A DNA stretch of 8,489 nucleotides from an uncultured Eubacteriales bacterium (GCA_902768995.1 CACXNN010000052.1:1-8489); one strand, 5' to 3'. Numbered from the stretch's first letter, positions 1 to 6,308 are shown. Numbers and translations are program-made. Notes: generated from the letters alone by a model not told the origin.

Positions 1-369
1 GACAACCGCTTTTTCAACCGTCGTCCCGGGGAGAAACAGGGCCGTCAGCAGGGAGAAGAGCAGGCACACGCCCCCCATCAGCCAGTAGACTGGCGTAAGG
101 GCGCTGGAGGTGCCGTATATCTCCAAAGCGCCGGAGAAAAAACTGCCGACGGTCAGGGCGGAGACACCGAAGTGCCACAGCAGCAGGGAAGCGTCCGAGG
201 GCATCCTGTTTCCTTTTCCTGCAAGGAGCAGGGCAGGGAGGACGCCGCCTAAAAGGGGGAAGGCAAAGCCGTACAGCATGCCATAGGCATAGACGCCGTG
301 GCTGAACGCCTCATACACCACACCGAACAGGGCGCAGAGGATGGTGATCAGCAGATATCGAAACGCCAT
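1..369 (-). CDS. Unrecognised multi-pass membrane protein (N-terminal 123 residues, cut by window edge)
   Basis: An open frame runs leftward from an ATG at 369 to the window edge without a stop, giving 123 residues that begin MAFRYLLITILCALFGVVYE. Four hydrophobic stretches are visible, at roughly residues 5-22, 28-50, 63-82 and 92-114, separated by short polar loops (for example AGKGNRMPSD), so it should be an integral membrane protein. It starts 25 nt after the stop of the NAGPA-type glycosidase on the same strand and is probably the fourth gene of that operon. No clear Shine-Dalgarno lies before the ATG, so translational coupling or a different start is possible. I do not recognise the family. 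The reading frame, hydrophobic pattern and operon position support a real gene, but its function is unknown. Confidence 0.7.
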   Translation of the reverse strand, partial: MAFRYLLITILCALFGVVYEAFSHGVYAYGMLYGFAFPLLGGVLPALLLAGKGNRMPSDASLLLWHFGVSALTVGSFFSGALEIYGTSSALTPVYWLMGGVCLLFSLLTALFLPGTTVEKAVV

Positions 370-394
370 TTTGATGCAGGCGCTTTGGACGGTT

Positions 395-1387
395 TCAACA
401 GGTGATGCAGACAATGTCGCTCACGCTCCTTTCCGTGATCCTTTTTCCGTTCGTGGTGGGATTGTTGACGACCTTGCCCTGGAAGACCATGGTGGAGGAG
501 CCGCCGCCGTCCAGATTATAGGCGGTCTCGGCGCCCAGGTCCTGGAGCACCTGGGCCAGCTCCAGCAGGGACAGCCCTTCGCTTTCATTGGTCCGGCCAT
601 CGGACACCACGAAGAGGTAATGGAGATCGTCCACGATGCCGATGGCGGTGCGGGGATTGCTGGCCTTCGCCCGGCCCACCTCGTCCCCAGCGTCCACAGC
701 GATCTCACCGTCGATCAGCAGCGCCGGACCGAAGGAAAGCACGTTCCAGGCGCCGTCGTTCAGCAGGTCCTGGGCGCTGATCTGGGACTCGTTTATGATC
801 GCAAAGCTGCCGTCCTGATAGATCACCAGGTCTTCAGAATTCCGGTTGGCTTTACTGCGATAGAGCACGCCGTTCCGGATCACATAGCCAGATTCCCGAG
901 CGCCGTAGTAGTCCCCGTTGACGGCCAGGATGGCGTTGGCGTTCGCGGCGATGCTGCTGGTCTTTGCGGTCACGTTGCGCCCATAGACGCTTTTAGCAAA
1001 GGCGGTCTGCAGGTATTCGGGGGAGGACAGGATCACGTCCGCCACGTAGATAGTGGAATCATAGGCGCGGATCTCCTGGATGGTAATGGAGATGTTCCCA
1101 TCGGAATAGGAATCCTCAGTGGAGATCACTTCAGCTGTGGCGGATGGCGCAGCGGTGGCTTCCAGGGTCGCTTCTGGCGTCTCTGTTTGTGTGGGAGAGA
1201 CCGAAACAAGGGTCGCTTCGAAGGTTGCCGTTGGCGTCGTGACGACCTCGGCAGTCTGTGCCGTGGCTTGCTCCTCCACCACCGCATACGAACGTTCGAG
1301 CACGAAGGTGTCCAGGGCGGCATAAACGGTGAAACCGAACAGGAGCAGGGCCCAGAGCAGGGCCAAAACTCTTTTACTTTTTCTCAT
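395..1387 (-). CDS. Membrane-anchored phosphodiester glycosidase family (NAGPA domain) protein
   Basis: A 330-residue protein. Residues 1-5 are basic and about 6-24 form one hydrophobic segment, read as an uncleaved signal anchor. Residues 38-92 are a Thr/Ala/Pro/Glu-rich low-complexity spacer that would hold the catalytic domain away from the membrane. Residues about 105-328 carry the NAGPA/DUF2233 fold with its hallmark motifs: AVNGDYYG (155-162), NPRTAIG (244-250), DGR (263-265), the SLLELAQVLQDLGAETAYNLDGGGSSTM region (in two parts, 273-290 and 291-300) and a C-terminal SVSDIV strand. The family includes the enzyme that uncovers mannose-6-phosphate in animals; bacterial members are thought to cleave sugar phosphodiesters at the cell surface, and the substrate here is unknown. 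The start overlaps the DUF4956 stop as ATGA (1384-1387), with a GGAGGG site 12 nt upstream (1400-1405). This position is often taken by CotH-like proteins in related operons. Confidence 0.88.
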   Translation of the reverse strand: MRKSKRVLALLWALLLFGFTVYAALDTFVLERSYAVVEEQATAQTAEVVTTPTATFEATLVSVSPTQTETPEATLEATAAPSATAEVISTEDSYSDGNISITIQEIRAYDSTIYVADVILSSPEYLQTAFAKSVYGRNVTAKTSSIAANANAILAVNGDYYGARESGYVIRNGVLYRSKANRNSEDLVIYQDGSFAIINESQISAQDLLNDGAWNVLSFGPALLIDGEIAVDAGDEVGRAKASNPRTAIGIVDDLHYLFVVSDGRTNESEGLSLLELAQVLQDLGAETAYNLDGGGSSTMVFQGKVVNNPTTNGKRITERSVSDIVCITC

Positions 1388-2052
1388 AGGCTGTCACTAC
1401 CCTCCATCTTCTCACAGATCAGGATCTCCAAATTGCCGTTGCGGCAGCGAAGCTCGTCCATGAACGCCTGGGAGGCGGTCGGGTCCTTGAGCTCGATGTC
1501 ATAGGAGAGCTTATAGAGGCTCCCCATGTTGGTGGTACGGGTTTTGACCAACCGATGGCTGTTCGTATACTTGGCGAACAGATCGTCGAAGGCTCCAGCG
1601 AACTGCAGGGTCTCCGGGACGGTGATGTGCAGCTCGAAGGCGTCCTTTTGACCGAAACTCAGGTGGGAGAGGACCAGGATCACCGCGCTCACGAGAACGG
1701 TGAACAGCAGCGCGATGACCACGTACCCGGCGGCGGAGGCAAGCCCAGCTGTCATCACAAGAAAGATGGCGGAAATGTCCTTGGCCTTTCCAGCCACGGA
1801 CCGGAACCGGACCAGGGAGAAGGCGCCGGCCACGGCGATACCCGTGCCCACGCTGCCGTTGACCATCAGGATCACCGTGCACACCACCATAGGGAGGACC
1901 ACCAGGGAGATCAAAAACCCTTTGCTGGCCTCGCCCGTTTTGGCCGTCATCAGGGAAGCCACGAGCCCGCACAGGCCAGCCGCCGCGAGACAGGCCAGGA
2001 ACATGCTGATGGAGAAGCCTCCCGACAAAATGGAATCAAAGATTGCTGACAT
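1384..2052 (-). CDS. DUF4956 domain-containing membrane protein
   Basis: A 222-residue protein with hydrophobic segments at about 14-36, 46-64, 70-80, 94-104 and 108-129, followed by a soluble C-terminal domain of alternating strands and helices (about 138-215). The segment GAFSLVRFRSVAGKAKD (76-92) followed by AIFLVMTAGLASAAGY is the signature of DUF4956, with the conserved RFR after a membrane segment. DUF4956 genes are regularly found directly beside VTC-domain polyphosphate polymerases, as here, which suggests the two act as a membrane complex. The biochemical role is not established. The start overlaps the upstream VTC gene by 17 nt and has a G-rich ribosome site (AGGGGGA, 2062-2068). 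The end overlaps the next gene by 4 nt, so the three are probably translated together. Confidence 0.88.
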   Translation of the reverse strand: MSAIFDSILSGGFSISMFLACLAAAGLCGLVASLMTAKTGEASKGFLISLVVLPMVVCTVILMVNGSVGTGIAVAGAFSLVRFRSVAGKAKDISAIFLVMTAGLASAAGYVVIALLFTVLVSAVILVLSHLSFGQKDAFELHITVPETLQFAGAFDDLFAKYTNSHRLVKTRTTNMGSLYKLSYDIELKDPTASQAFMDELRCRNGNLEILICEKMEGSDSL

Positions 2053-2782
2053 ATTTCAGTCCCCCTTTCAAAATGGTTTCGGTTGATGTTGCGGTCGTTA
2101 CGAGCGAGCGAGTATAGGCTGTGCCGTACTTGGAGAAGGAGCTGGGCGTGATGGACAGCTCATTGAGCGACCTTGCAAAGGAAAGCGGCATGGCGCCTAA
2201 ACTCTTGACCTCCATCAGATCCAGGCCCACAGGGAGCAGCGAGGCTCCCGCCGAACCGTTTTCCAGCAGCAGGTCCGTTTGACGGGCTCGCGCCGCTGAA
2301 TCGAAGGTGACGCGAAAGTTGGGATCGTCCGCCCAGGTGTACGCCTCCCGTTCGTAGGAGATCAGCATGGCGGGCTTGGGCCAACGGTAGAACCGCATGG
2401 CGTAGTCGATCTCCCGCCATATCTGGCCCGCCTCTGGCAGGACACCTCCGTTCAGGTACAGCTTTGCAGCGGAAAGGAGCAGGCTGACCCGGCGCTTGTA
2501 AACCACGCCCTGGTATTTTTTCTTCAGCTCCAGGTATACGGTCGAATCGGTCTTGGGGGTGCCGTAGCTCCTAAGCCGCAGCTTCTCCTTATAGGCGCCC
2601 GCGTCGATGGAGCTGCGGATGATCCGATGGTCCGGCGTGTCCAGATACAGGCTGCAGATGGTGCTCTTTCCATATTCATCCAGCAGCAGCTCGCCTTTCA
2701 TCCTCTGCAGCAATCGTTTCTTGGTGACCTCATCCAGCAGATATTTTCGTTCGATTCTCTTAAAAATGTAGGCGGTTTCCAT
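2036..2782 (-). CDS. VTC domain-containing (polyphosphate polymerase-like) protein
   Basis: A 248-residue soluble protein made almost entirely of a VTC tunnel-fold domain (CYTH/triphosphate tunnel superfamily). The basic and acidic tunnel motifs appear in order: RIERKYLL (9-16), SLYLDT (44-49), KEKLRLRSYG (65-74), YLELKKKYQGVVYKRR (83-98), YEREAY (143-148), RVTFD (157-161), LMEVKS (189-194) and SFSKYG (215-220). Yeast Vtc4, the family prototype, makes polyphosphate from ATP with equivalent Lys/Arg/Glu residues. The key residues look intact, so polyphosphate or nucleotide-phosphate chemistry is likely but unproved. No SPX domain or membrane segment is present, and the DUF4956 partner probably supplies the membrane part. 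It is the first gene of the minus-strand operon, with a GAGGAG ribosome site 10 nt before the ATG (2793-2798). Confidence 0.9.
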   Translation of the reverse strand: METAYIFKRIERKYLLDEVTKKRLLQRMKGELLLDEYGKSTICSLYLDTPDHRIIRSSIDAGAYKEKLRLRSYGTPKTDSTVYLELKKKYQGVVYKRRVSLLLSAAKLYLNGGVLPEAGQIWREIDYAMRFYRWPKPAMLISYEREAYTWADDPNFRVTFDSAARARQTDLLLENGSAGASLLPVGLDLMEVKSLGAMPLSFARSLNELSITPSSFSKYGTAYTRSLVTTATSTETILKGGLKYVSNL

Positions 2783-2812
2783 ACAAGATCATCTCCTCGT
2801 TTTGTTAGGCCA

Positions 2813-2818
2813 ACTATA
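2813..2818 (-). promoter_or_regulatory. Candidate -10 element for the VTC-DUF4956-NAGPA operon
   Basis: On the minus strand TATAGT (one mismatch to TATAAT) lies about 30 nt upstream of the VTC start, at a suitable distance before the GAGGAG ribosome site. No convincing -35 hexamer is seen at 16-18 nt, so this may be a weak or activator-dependent promoter. The assignment is tentative. Confidence 0.35.
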
Positions 2819-2861
2819 TAGGGCAAAGTTTAAGTTAACCTAAAAGGCTGGTGTCGATTCC

Positions 2862-2878
2862 TGTAAACAATGTAAACA
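2862..2878. repeat. Direct repeat TGTAAACA-A-TGTAAACA in the divergent intergenic region
   Basis: Two perfect 8-nt copies of TGTAAACA (2862-2869 and 2871-2878) are separated by one base. A reverse-oriented GTTTACA occurs at 2974-2980, where it forms the -35 element of the selD promoter. The pair lies upstream of the VTC operon start and could be an operator; the binding protein is unknown. Confidence 0.4.
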
Positions 2879-2936
2879 GAATGTGAAACGCCGCCTGCAT
2901 CCATGACATGAAGAGGATGGGATATGAACTTTTACT

Positions 2937-2951
2937 AAAAGAATAACGGAT
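2937..2951 (+). promoter_or_regulatory. Degenerate LysR-type box upstream of selD
   Basis: The 15 nt here match the operator-like inverted repeat upstream of yedE (6194-6208) at 11 of 15 positions, and the segment GAATAACGGAT matches it at 10 of 11. Its centre is about 66 nt before the predicted selD transcription start, the usual place of a LysR recognition site. The left arm is poor, so this is a weaker call than the copy at 3004-3018. Confidence 0.3.
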
Positions 2952-2974
2952 GGAATTAACTTAGTATCACAAGG

Positions 2975-3003
2975 TTTACAAAGGGAGACCACCGTGTTAT
3001 ACT
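2975..3003 (+). promoter_or_regulatory. Sigma-70-type promoter of selD
   Basis: TTTACA (2975-2980) and TATACT (2998-3003) are separated by exactly 17 nt, each with one mismatch to the consensus hexamer. The predicted start near 3010 gives a short leader of about 25 nt containing the ribosome site AGAGGG (3022-3027), 7 nt before the selD ATG. Confidence 0.75.
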
Positions 3004-3018
3004 ATCGGAAGAAACGAT
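3004..3018 (+). promoter_or_regulatory. Candidate LysR operator overlapping the selD start site
   Basis: ATCGGAAGAAACGAT is an imperfect inverted repeat of T-N11-A form and matches ATCGGAATAACCGAT at 6194-6208 in 13 of 15 positions. It begins directly after the -10 element and spans the predicted transcription start. A protein bound there would be expected to block transcription. The shared motif is seen directly; binding by the LysR protein encoded at 5289 is inferred. Confidence 0.5.
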
Positions 3019-3034
3019 AAAAGAGGGTAGGAAG

Positions 3035-4075
3035 ATGGAAAAAGAAACGGTAAAGTTGACGAAGCTCAGCAAATGCGCAGGCTGCGGGGCCAAGGTGGGG
3101 GCCGGCGTGCTGGCTCAACTGCTGCAGGATATCAAGGTCCATTCCGATCCGAACCTGCTGGTGGGCTTCGATCACAGCGACGACGCTTCGGTCTATAAGA
3201 TTTCAGATGAACTTGCCCTGGTCCAGACCGTGGATTTCTTCCCGCCCATTGCCGACGATCCCTATCTGTTCGGGCAGATCGCCGCCACCAACGCCCTTTC
3301 CGACGTGTACGCCATGGGCGGGGAGCCCAAGCTCTGTCTCAACATCATGGCGGTGCCGGAGAAGATGCCCATGGACGCTGTCCACGACATCCTGCGGGGC
3401 GGCTACGACAAGGTCTATGAGGCAGGGGCGCTGATCACCGGGGGCCACAGCATCCACGACGACGAGCCCAAATACGGCTTGGCGGTCACCGGCTTCGTGC
3501 ACCCGGACCGGGTGCTGACCAACTCCGGAGCGAAACCCGGGGACGTGCTCTTTCTAACCAAGCCTTTGGGCATCGGCATCCTCAGCACCGCGGCCAAGGC
3601 GGACATGGTCAGCGAGGAGGGGCAGCGGCGGATGTTCGAGCTCATGACCACCCTGAACCGTTCCGCCCGGGACGTGATGGTGAAGTATGACGTCCACGCC
3701 TGTACGGATGTGACGGGCTTCGGCCTCATGGGCCATTGCTTCGAGATGATGGAGGGCAGCGACACCCAGGCCGTCATTTACACCGAGGCCCTCGATCTCA
3801 TCCCGGAGGCCAGGGAGCTGGCGAAATACGGGCTGATTCCCGCGGGCGCCTACCGCAATCGGACCTTCGCGGAGAAAGCGGTGGAGCTCACAGGGATCGA
3901 GCTCTGCGTCCAGGACATGCTATTCGACCCCCAGACCTCCGGCGGGCTGCTGATCGCTTGCGCCCCGGGAGATGCAGATATGATGTTTGAGGAGTTGAAA
4001 AAGACCGTCCCCAGCGCGCAGCGCATCGGAACGGTCCAGGCATACGAGGGCGGCAAGCGCATCTTCCTGCGCTGA
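3035..4075 (+). CDS. selD: Selenide, water dikinase (selenophosphate synthetase)
   Basis: A 346-residue protein of normal family length. It makes selenophosphate from selenide and ATP, releasing AMP and phosphate. The N-terminal glycine-rich loop carries Cys17 and Lys20 in SKCAGCGAK (12-20), the same positions as the catalytic pair in the E. coli enzyme. Cys rather than selenocysteine is encoded. Metal-binding and ATP-binding segments follow: HSDDAS (47-52), TVDFFPP (65-71), NALSDVYAMGGEPK (86-99), GGHSIHDDEP (136-145), CTDVTGFGLMGH (223-234) and DPQTSGGLL (298-306). It has its own strong promoter and ribosome site. Its stop abuts the stop of a convergent cysteine desulfurase-like gene, a pairing known from Enterococcus faecalis (EF2567/EF2568). 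Selenophosphate may serve selenoproteins, selenouridine tRNA or selenium-dependent molybdenum enzymes; none of these users is in view. Confidence 0.96.
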   Translation: MEKETVKLTKLSKCAGCGAKVGAGVLAQLLQDIKVHSDPNLLVGFDHSDDASVYKISDELALVQTVDFFPPIADDPYLFGQIAATNALSDVYAMGGEPKLCLNIMAVPEKMPMDAVHDILRGGYDKVYEAGALITGGHSIHDDEPKYGLAVTGFVHPDRVLTNSGAKPGDVLFLTKPLGIGILSTAAKADMVSEEGQRRMFELMTTLNRSARDVMVKYDVHACTDVTGFGLMGHCFEMMEGSDTQAVIYTEALDLIPEARELAKYGLIPAGAYRNRTFAEKAVELTGIELCVQDMLFDPQTSGGLLIACAPGDADMMFEELKKTVPSAQRIGTVQAYEGGKRIFLR

Positions 4076-5218
4076 TCAGGCCAGGGCACGGATGGCGGCG
4101 ACGGCCGCGTCCACATCCGCTTCGGTGTTGGCATATCCCAGGGAGAAGCGGACCGTGCCCTTGGGGAAAGTGCCCAGGCTCCTGTGGGCTGAGGGGGCGC
4201 AGTGGAGGCCGCAGCGGATAAGGATGCCGAAGCGCTGCTCCAGCTCGAAGGAAACGGCGGCGTTGTCCCGATCCAGGAAGTCCAGGGAGAGGACGCCCAC
4301 CCGGTTTTCCATGCCGGTGGGGCCGCACAGGCGCACCCGGGGGATGTCCTGTATGCCCTCCAGGAATCGCTTCGTCAGCTCGACTTCGTGGGCACGAAGG
4401 GCGTCGATGCCCCGTTCTGAAATATAAGTCATGGCCGATTCCCAGCCGTAGATGCCAGGCAGGTTCATGGTGCCGGATTCGAACCGGTCCGGCAGATATT
4501 CGGGCAGATACTCGCTGTTAGAAACGCTGCCGGTGCCCCCAGCGATGAGGGGAGTCAGCTTCCTGGCCATATCCTCCGTCAGCAACAGAGCGCCGATGCC
4601 GGAGGGCCCCAGGAGCCCCTTATGACCGGGAACGGACAGGGCACTGAGCTGGAACCGAGCGAAGTCCAGGGGATAGTGCCCCGCAGTCTGGGCCCCGTCC
4701 AGCCCAAAGGGGATGCCGTACTGGGCGGCGATGGCGCCGACGGCTTCCGCATCCTGGACCGAACCGGACACATTGGAGCCGTGGTTAATCAGGATCAGTT
4801 TGGTGTTGGGACGGACGAGCCTATGGATATCGTCGGGGTCGATACACCCCTGCCCATCGGCGGGGATCCGATCGAAGCTGACGTCGGGCATCTGCAGCAG
4901 CGGCCGCATGACGGCGTTGTGCTCCATGCTGCTGACGATCACATGGTCCCCCGGATGGAGATACCCTTTGAGGAGGAAGTTCAGCCCGTAGGTGTTGCCC
5001 GGCGTCAGGATCACGTGGGTTGCCTTCTCCGGAAAATGGAAGAAGCGCTTGAGCTGCTCCCTGAGGGACAGGGTGACCAGCTCCGCATCCTGGGCGTTCT
5101 GGTACACGGAGCGATTGAGAGGCGCGCCTACCTCGTTGAGATAGCGTACCATGGCCTTTGCCACCGTTTCCGGCTTCGGGAAGGAGGTGGCGGCGTTGTC
5201 AAGATAGATCGTGTTCAT
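4076..5218 (-). CDS. Aminotransferase class V-fold cysteine desulfurase / selenocysteine lyase-like enzyme
   Basis: A 380-residue PLP enzyme of the SufS/CsdB type, resembling the EF2568-like family (TIGR01977) found with selD. Visible features are YLDNAATSFPKPE near the N terminus, SMEHNA with His100, LDGAQTAGH with Asp174 and Gln177, the PLP lysine Lys200 in SVPGHKG, FESGT (247-251), and the catalytic Cys340 in RCGLHCAPSAHRSLGT (335-350), followed by GTVRFSLGYANTEADVD. Such enzymes remove S or Se from Cys or selenocysteine and hold it as a persulfide or perselenide on the active Cys. Beside selD it is a likely selenium donor, although general sulfur transfer cannot be excluded. The start fits the family N terminus, but no Shine-Dalgarno is visible. 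It runs convergent to selD with no gap and divergent from the LysR gene. Confidence 0.92.
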   Translation of the reverse strand: MNTIYLDNAATSFPKPETVAKAMVRYLNEVGAPLNRSVYQNAQDAELVTLSLREQLKRFFHFPEKATHVILTPGNTYGLNFLLKGYLHPGDHVIVSSMEHNAVMRPLLQMPDVSFDRIPADGQGCIDPDDIHRLVRPNTKLILINHGSNVSGSVQDAEAVGAIAAQYGIPFGLDGAQTAGHYPLDFARFQLSALSVPGHKGLLGPSGIGALLLTEDMARKLTPLIAGGTGSVSNSEYLPEYLPDRFESGTMNLPGIYGWESAMTYISERGIDALRAHEVELTKRFLEGIQDIPRVRLCGPTGMENRVGVLSLDFLDRDNAAVSFELEQRFGILIRCGLHCAPSAHRSLGTFPKGTVRFSLGYANTEADVDAAVAAIRALA

Positions 5219-5224
5219 GGGTAC

Positions 5225-5253
5225 AGGATAGCACAGCCCAGCGGAAAAGTCAC
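5225..5253 (-). promoter_or_regulatory. Candidate promoter of the cysteine desulfurase-like gene
   Basis: On the minus strand GTGACT (5248-5253) and TATCCT (5225-5230) are 17 nt apart, each matching four of six or more consensus positions. The -10 ends only 6 nt before the ATG, which would place the transcript start at or next to the start codon, consistent with the missing ribosome site. Moderate to low confidence. Confidence 0.4.
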
Positions 5254-5288
5254 ATAGATTTTTCCCATGGCATCAGGAAGGAGAGAAA

Positions 5289-6203
5289 ATGCTCGATATC
5301 AGCATCCGACAGCTGGAGGTCTTCGTGGCCACGGCGGAATACTGCAGCTTTACCAAGGCGGCGGAGGACCTGCATCTGACCCAATCCACCGTCAGCATGC
5401 ACATCCGCACCCTGGAGGAGGTGCTGGGCGCCTGCCTCATCGAACGGGGCGCTCGCAAGAAGGTGATCCTGACGGAGGAGGGGAAGCGGGTCTATTCCAT
5501 GGCCAAGGACATCCTTTCCCGGGTGGACGCCCTCCAGGAGCGTCGGACGGACGGGGGAGAGGAGTTGCTGCGCATCGGTACCTCCACCGTGCCCGCTCAG
5601 TATCTGCTGCCCAAGCTTCTGTCAGGGTTTCTGAAAAAGCACAGCCGCGTCAAATATATCCTGCGCCGGGGCGACAGCGAGCACATCCTGGAATGCATCC
5701 AGAAGGGCGAGGTGCGCATCGGGCTCACGGGGTATAGGAACGGTGATCGTTCGCTGATCTTTCAGGAGATCGCCCGAGACCATCTGGTGCTTATCACGGA
5801 GAACAGCGAAGCATACCGGGCCATGCAGGCGGCGGGGAACACGGGGAAGGACCTGTTGGACCGGCCCATGATCGCCCGGGAGGAAAGCTCCGGCACCCAG
5901 CACGCCGCCGACGCCTTTTTGCAGAAGCTGGGCGTGACGGAGCCCAACATCGTGGCCCGGATGGACAACCCGGAGAGCATCAAGATGAGCGTGGCGGAGG
6001 GCATAGGCGTGTCCCTCATCTCCGATCTGGCCGTCTCTGCCGAGGTCAAGGCGGGCAAGCTCCTGGCCTTCCCATTTTCGCCCCAGGCAGAGGAGCGAAA
6101 ACTCTACGTGGTCTGGCCCAGGGACGCGCTGTTGACCTCCACGGAGCTGCGGTTCGTTCAATACGTTAAGGCCCAGACGAGCGCTATTCTTTTATCGGAA
6201 TAA
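5289..6203 (+). CDS. LysR family transcriptional regulator, selenium metabolism-associated type
   Basis: A 304-residue protein of typical LysR length. The N-terminal winged helix-turn-helix spans about residues 1-60, with IRQLEVFVATAEYCSFTKAA followed by the recognition-helix region LTQSTVSMHIRTLE and LIERG. The remaining ~215 residues form a periplasmic-binding-protein-like effector domain (RIGTSTVPAQYLLP, then MDNPESIKMSVAEGIGVSLI). The ribosome site AAGGAG (5278-5283) lies 5 nt before the ATG. It sits between the desulfurase (divergent) and yedE (same strand, 105 nt on), and a related LysR subfamily is recurrent in selenium loci of Clostridia. The effector is unknown; a selenium or sulfur compound is a reasonable guess. 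Candidate targets are the matching inverted repeats at 3004-3018 and 6194-6208, the latter overlapping its own stop codon. Confidence 0.9.
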   Translation: MLDISIRQLEVFVATAEYCSFTKAAEDLHLTQSTVSMHIRTLEEVLGACLIERGARKKVILTEEGKRVYSMAKDILSRVDALQERRTDGGEELLRIGTSTVPAQYLLPKLLSGFLKKHSRVKYILRRGDSEHILECIQKGEVRIGLTGYRNGDRSLIFQEIARDHLVLITENSEAYRAMQAAGNTGKDLLDRPMIAREESSGTQHAADAFLQKLGVTEPNIVARMDNPESIKMSVAEGIGVSLISDLAVSAEVKAGKLLAFPFSPQAEERKLYVVWPRDALLTSTELRFVQYVKAQTSAILLSE

Positions 6204-6208
6204 CCGAT
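6194..6208 (+). promoter_or_regulatory. Candidate LysR operator upstream of yedE
   Basis: ATCGGAATAACCGAT is a perfect inverted repeat (ATCGG-N5-CCGAT) of T-N11-A form, the classic LysR recognition pattern. It overlaps the stop codon of the lysR gene and is centred about 70 nt before the predicted yedE transcription start, where a LysR activator normally anchors. Thirteen of its 15 bases recur at the selD promoter. Confidence 0.55.
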
Positions 6209-6236
6209 TTTTGAACCGTTCCATCTGTATTTCCCA

Positions 6237-6266
6237 TTCGATTTTTGCCGACAAAATCCCTATAAT
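6237..6266 (+). promoter_or_regulatory. Candidate promoter of the yedE operon with weak -35
   Basis: A perfect -10 hexamer TATAAT lies at 6261-6266. The best -35 at 18 nt (TTCGAT, 6237-6242) is poor. A good -10 with a poor -35 downstream of a LysR-type box is typical of an activator-dependent promoter. The leader would be about 36 nt. Confidence 0.6.
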
Positions 6267-6278
6267 GGAGGGGAACGA

Positions 6279-6294
6279 ACCGAAAAGATTCGGT
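6279..6294 (+). repeat. Inverted repeat / possible hairpin in the yedE leader
   Basis: ACCGAA-AAGA-TTCGGT is a perfect 6-nt inverted repeat with a 4-nt loop. It ends 3 nt before the ribosome site GGGAGG (6298-6303), which is 5 nt before the yedE ATG. It may be a small leader hairpin that affects translation or mRNA stability, or another protein-binding palindrome. Confidence 0.4.
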
Positions 6295-6308
6295 CTTGGG
6301 AGGTAATT

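Noticed and set aside
395..406. CITC followed by TGA at the end of the NAGPA gene as a possible selenocysteine site, suggested by the selenium locus nearby
   Set aside because: The protein is already full length for its family, the readthrough sequence looks non-coding and I see no SECIS-like hairpin.
1126..1280. Repetitive-looking Thr/Ala/Pro codon tract as a possible tandem repeat
   Set aside because: There is no regular period at the DNA level; it is the low-complexity spacer of the NAGPA-type protein.
341..1504. 387-residue plus-strand open frame
   Set aside because: It lies opposite the NAGPA-type gene, has a Gly/Arg/His-rich composition and no family motifs; it is the complement of a GC-rich coding region.
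5240..5254. Possible LysR box in the desulfurase/lysR intergenic region
   Set aside because: Only the CGGAA half resembles the box, about 8 of 15 matches, and there is no inverted arm.
4622..5257. 211-residue plus-strand open frame
   Set aside because: It is antisense to the cysteine desulfurase, whose catalytic motifs are all intact.
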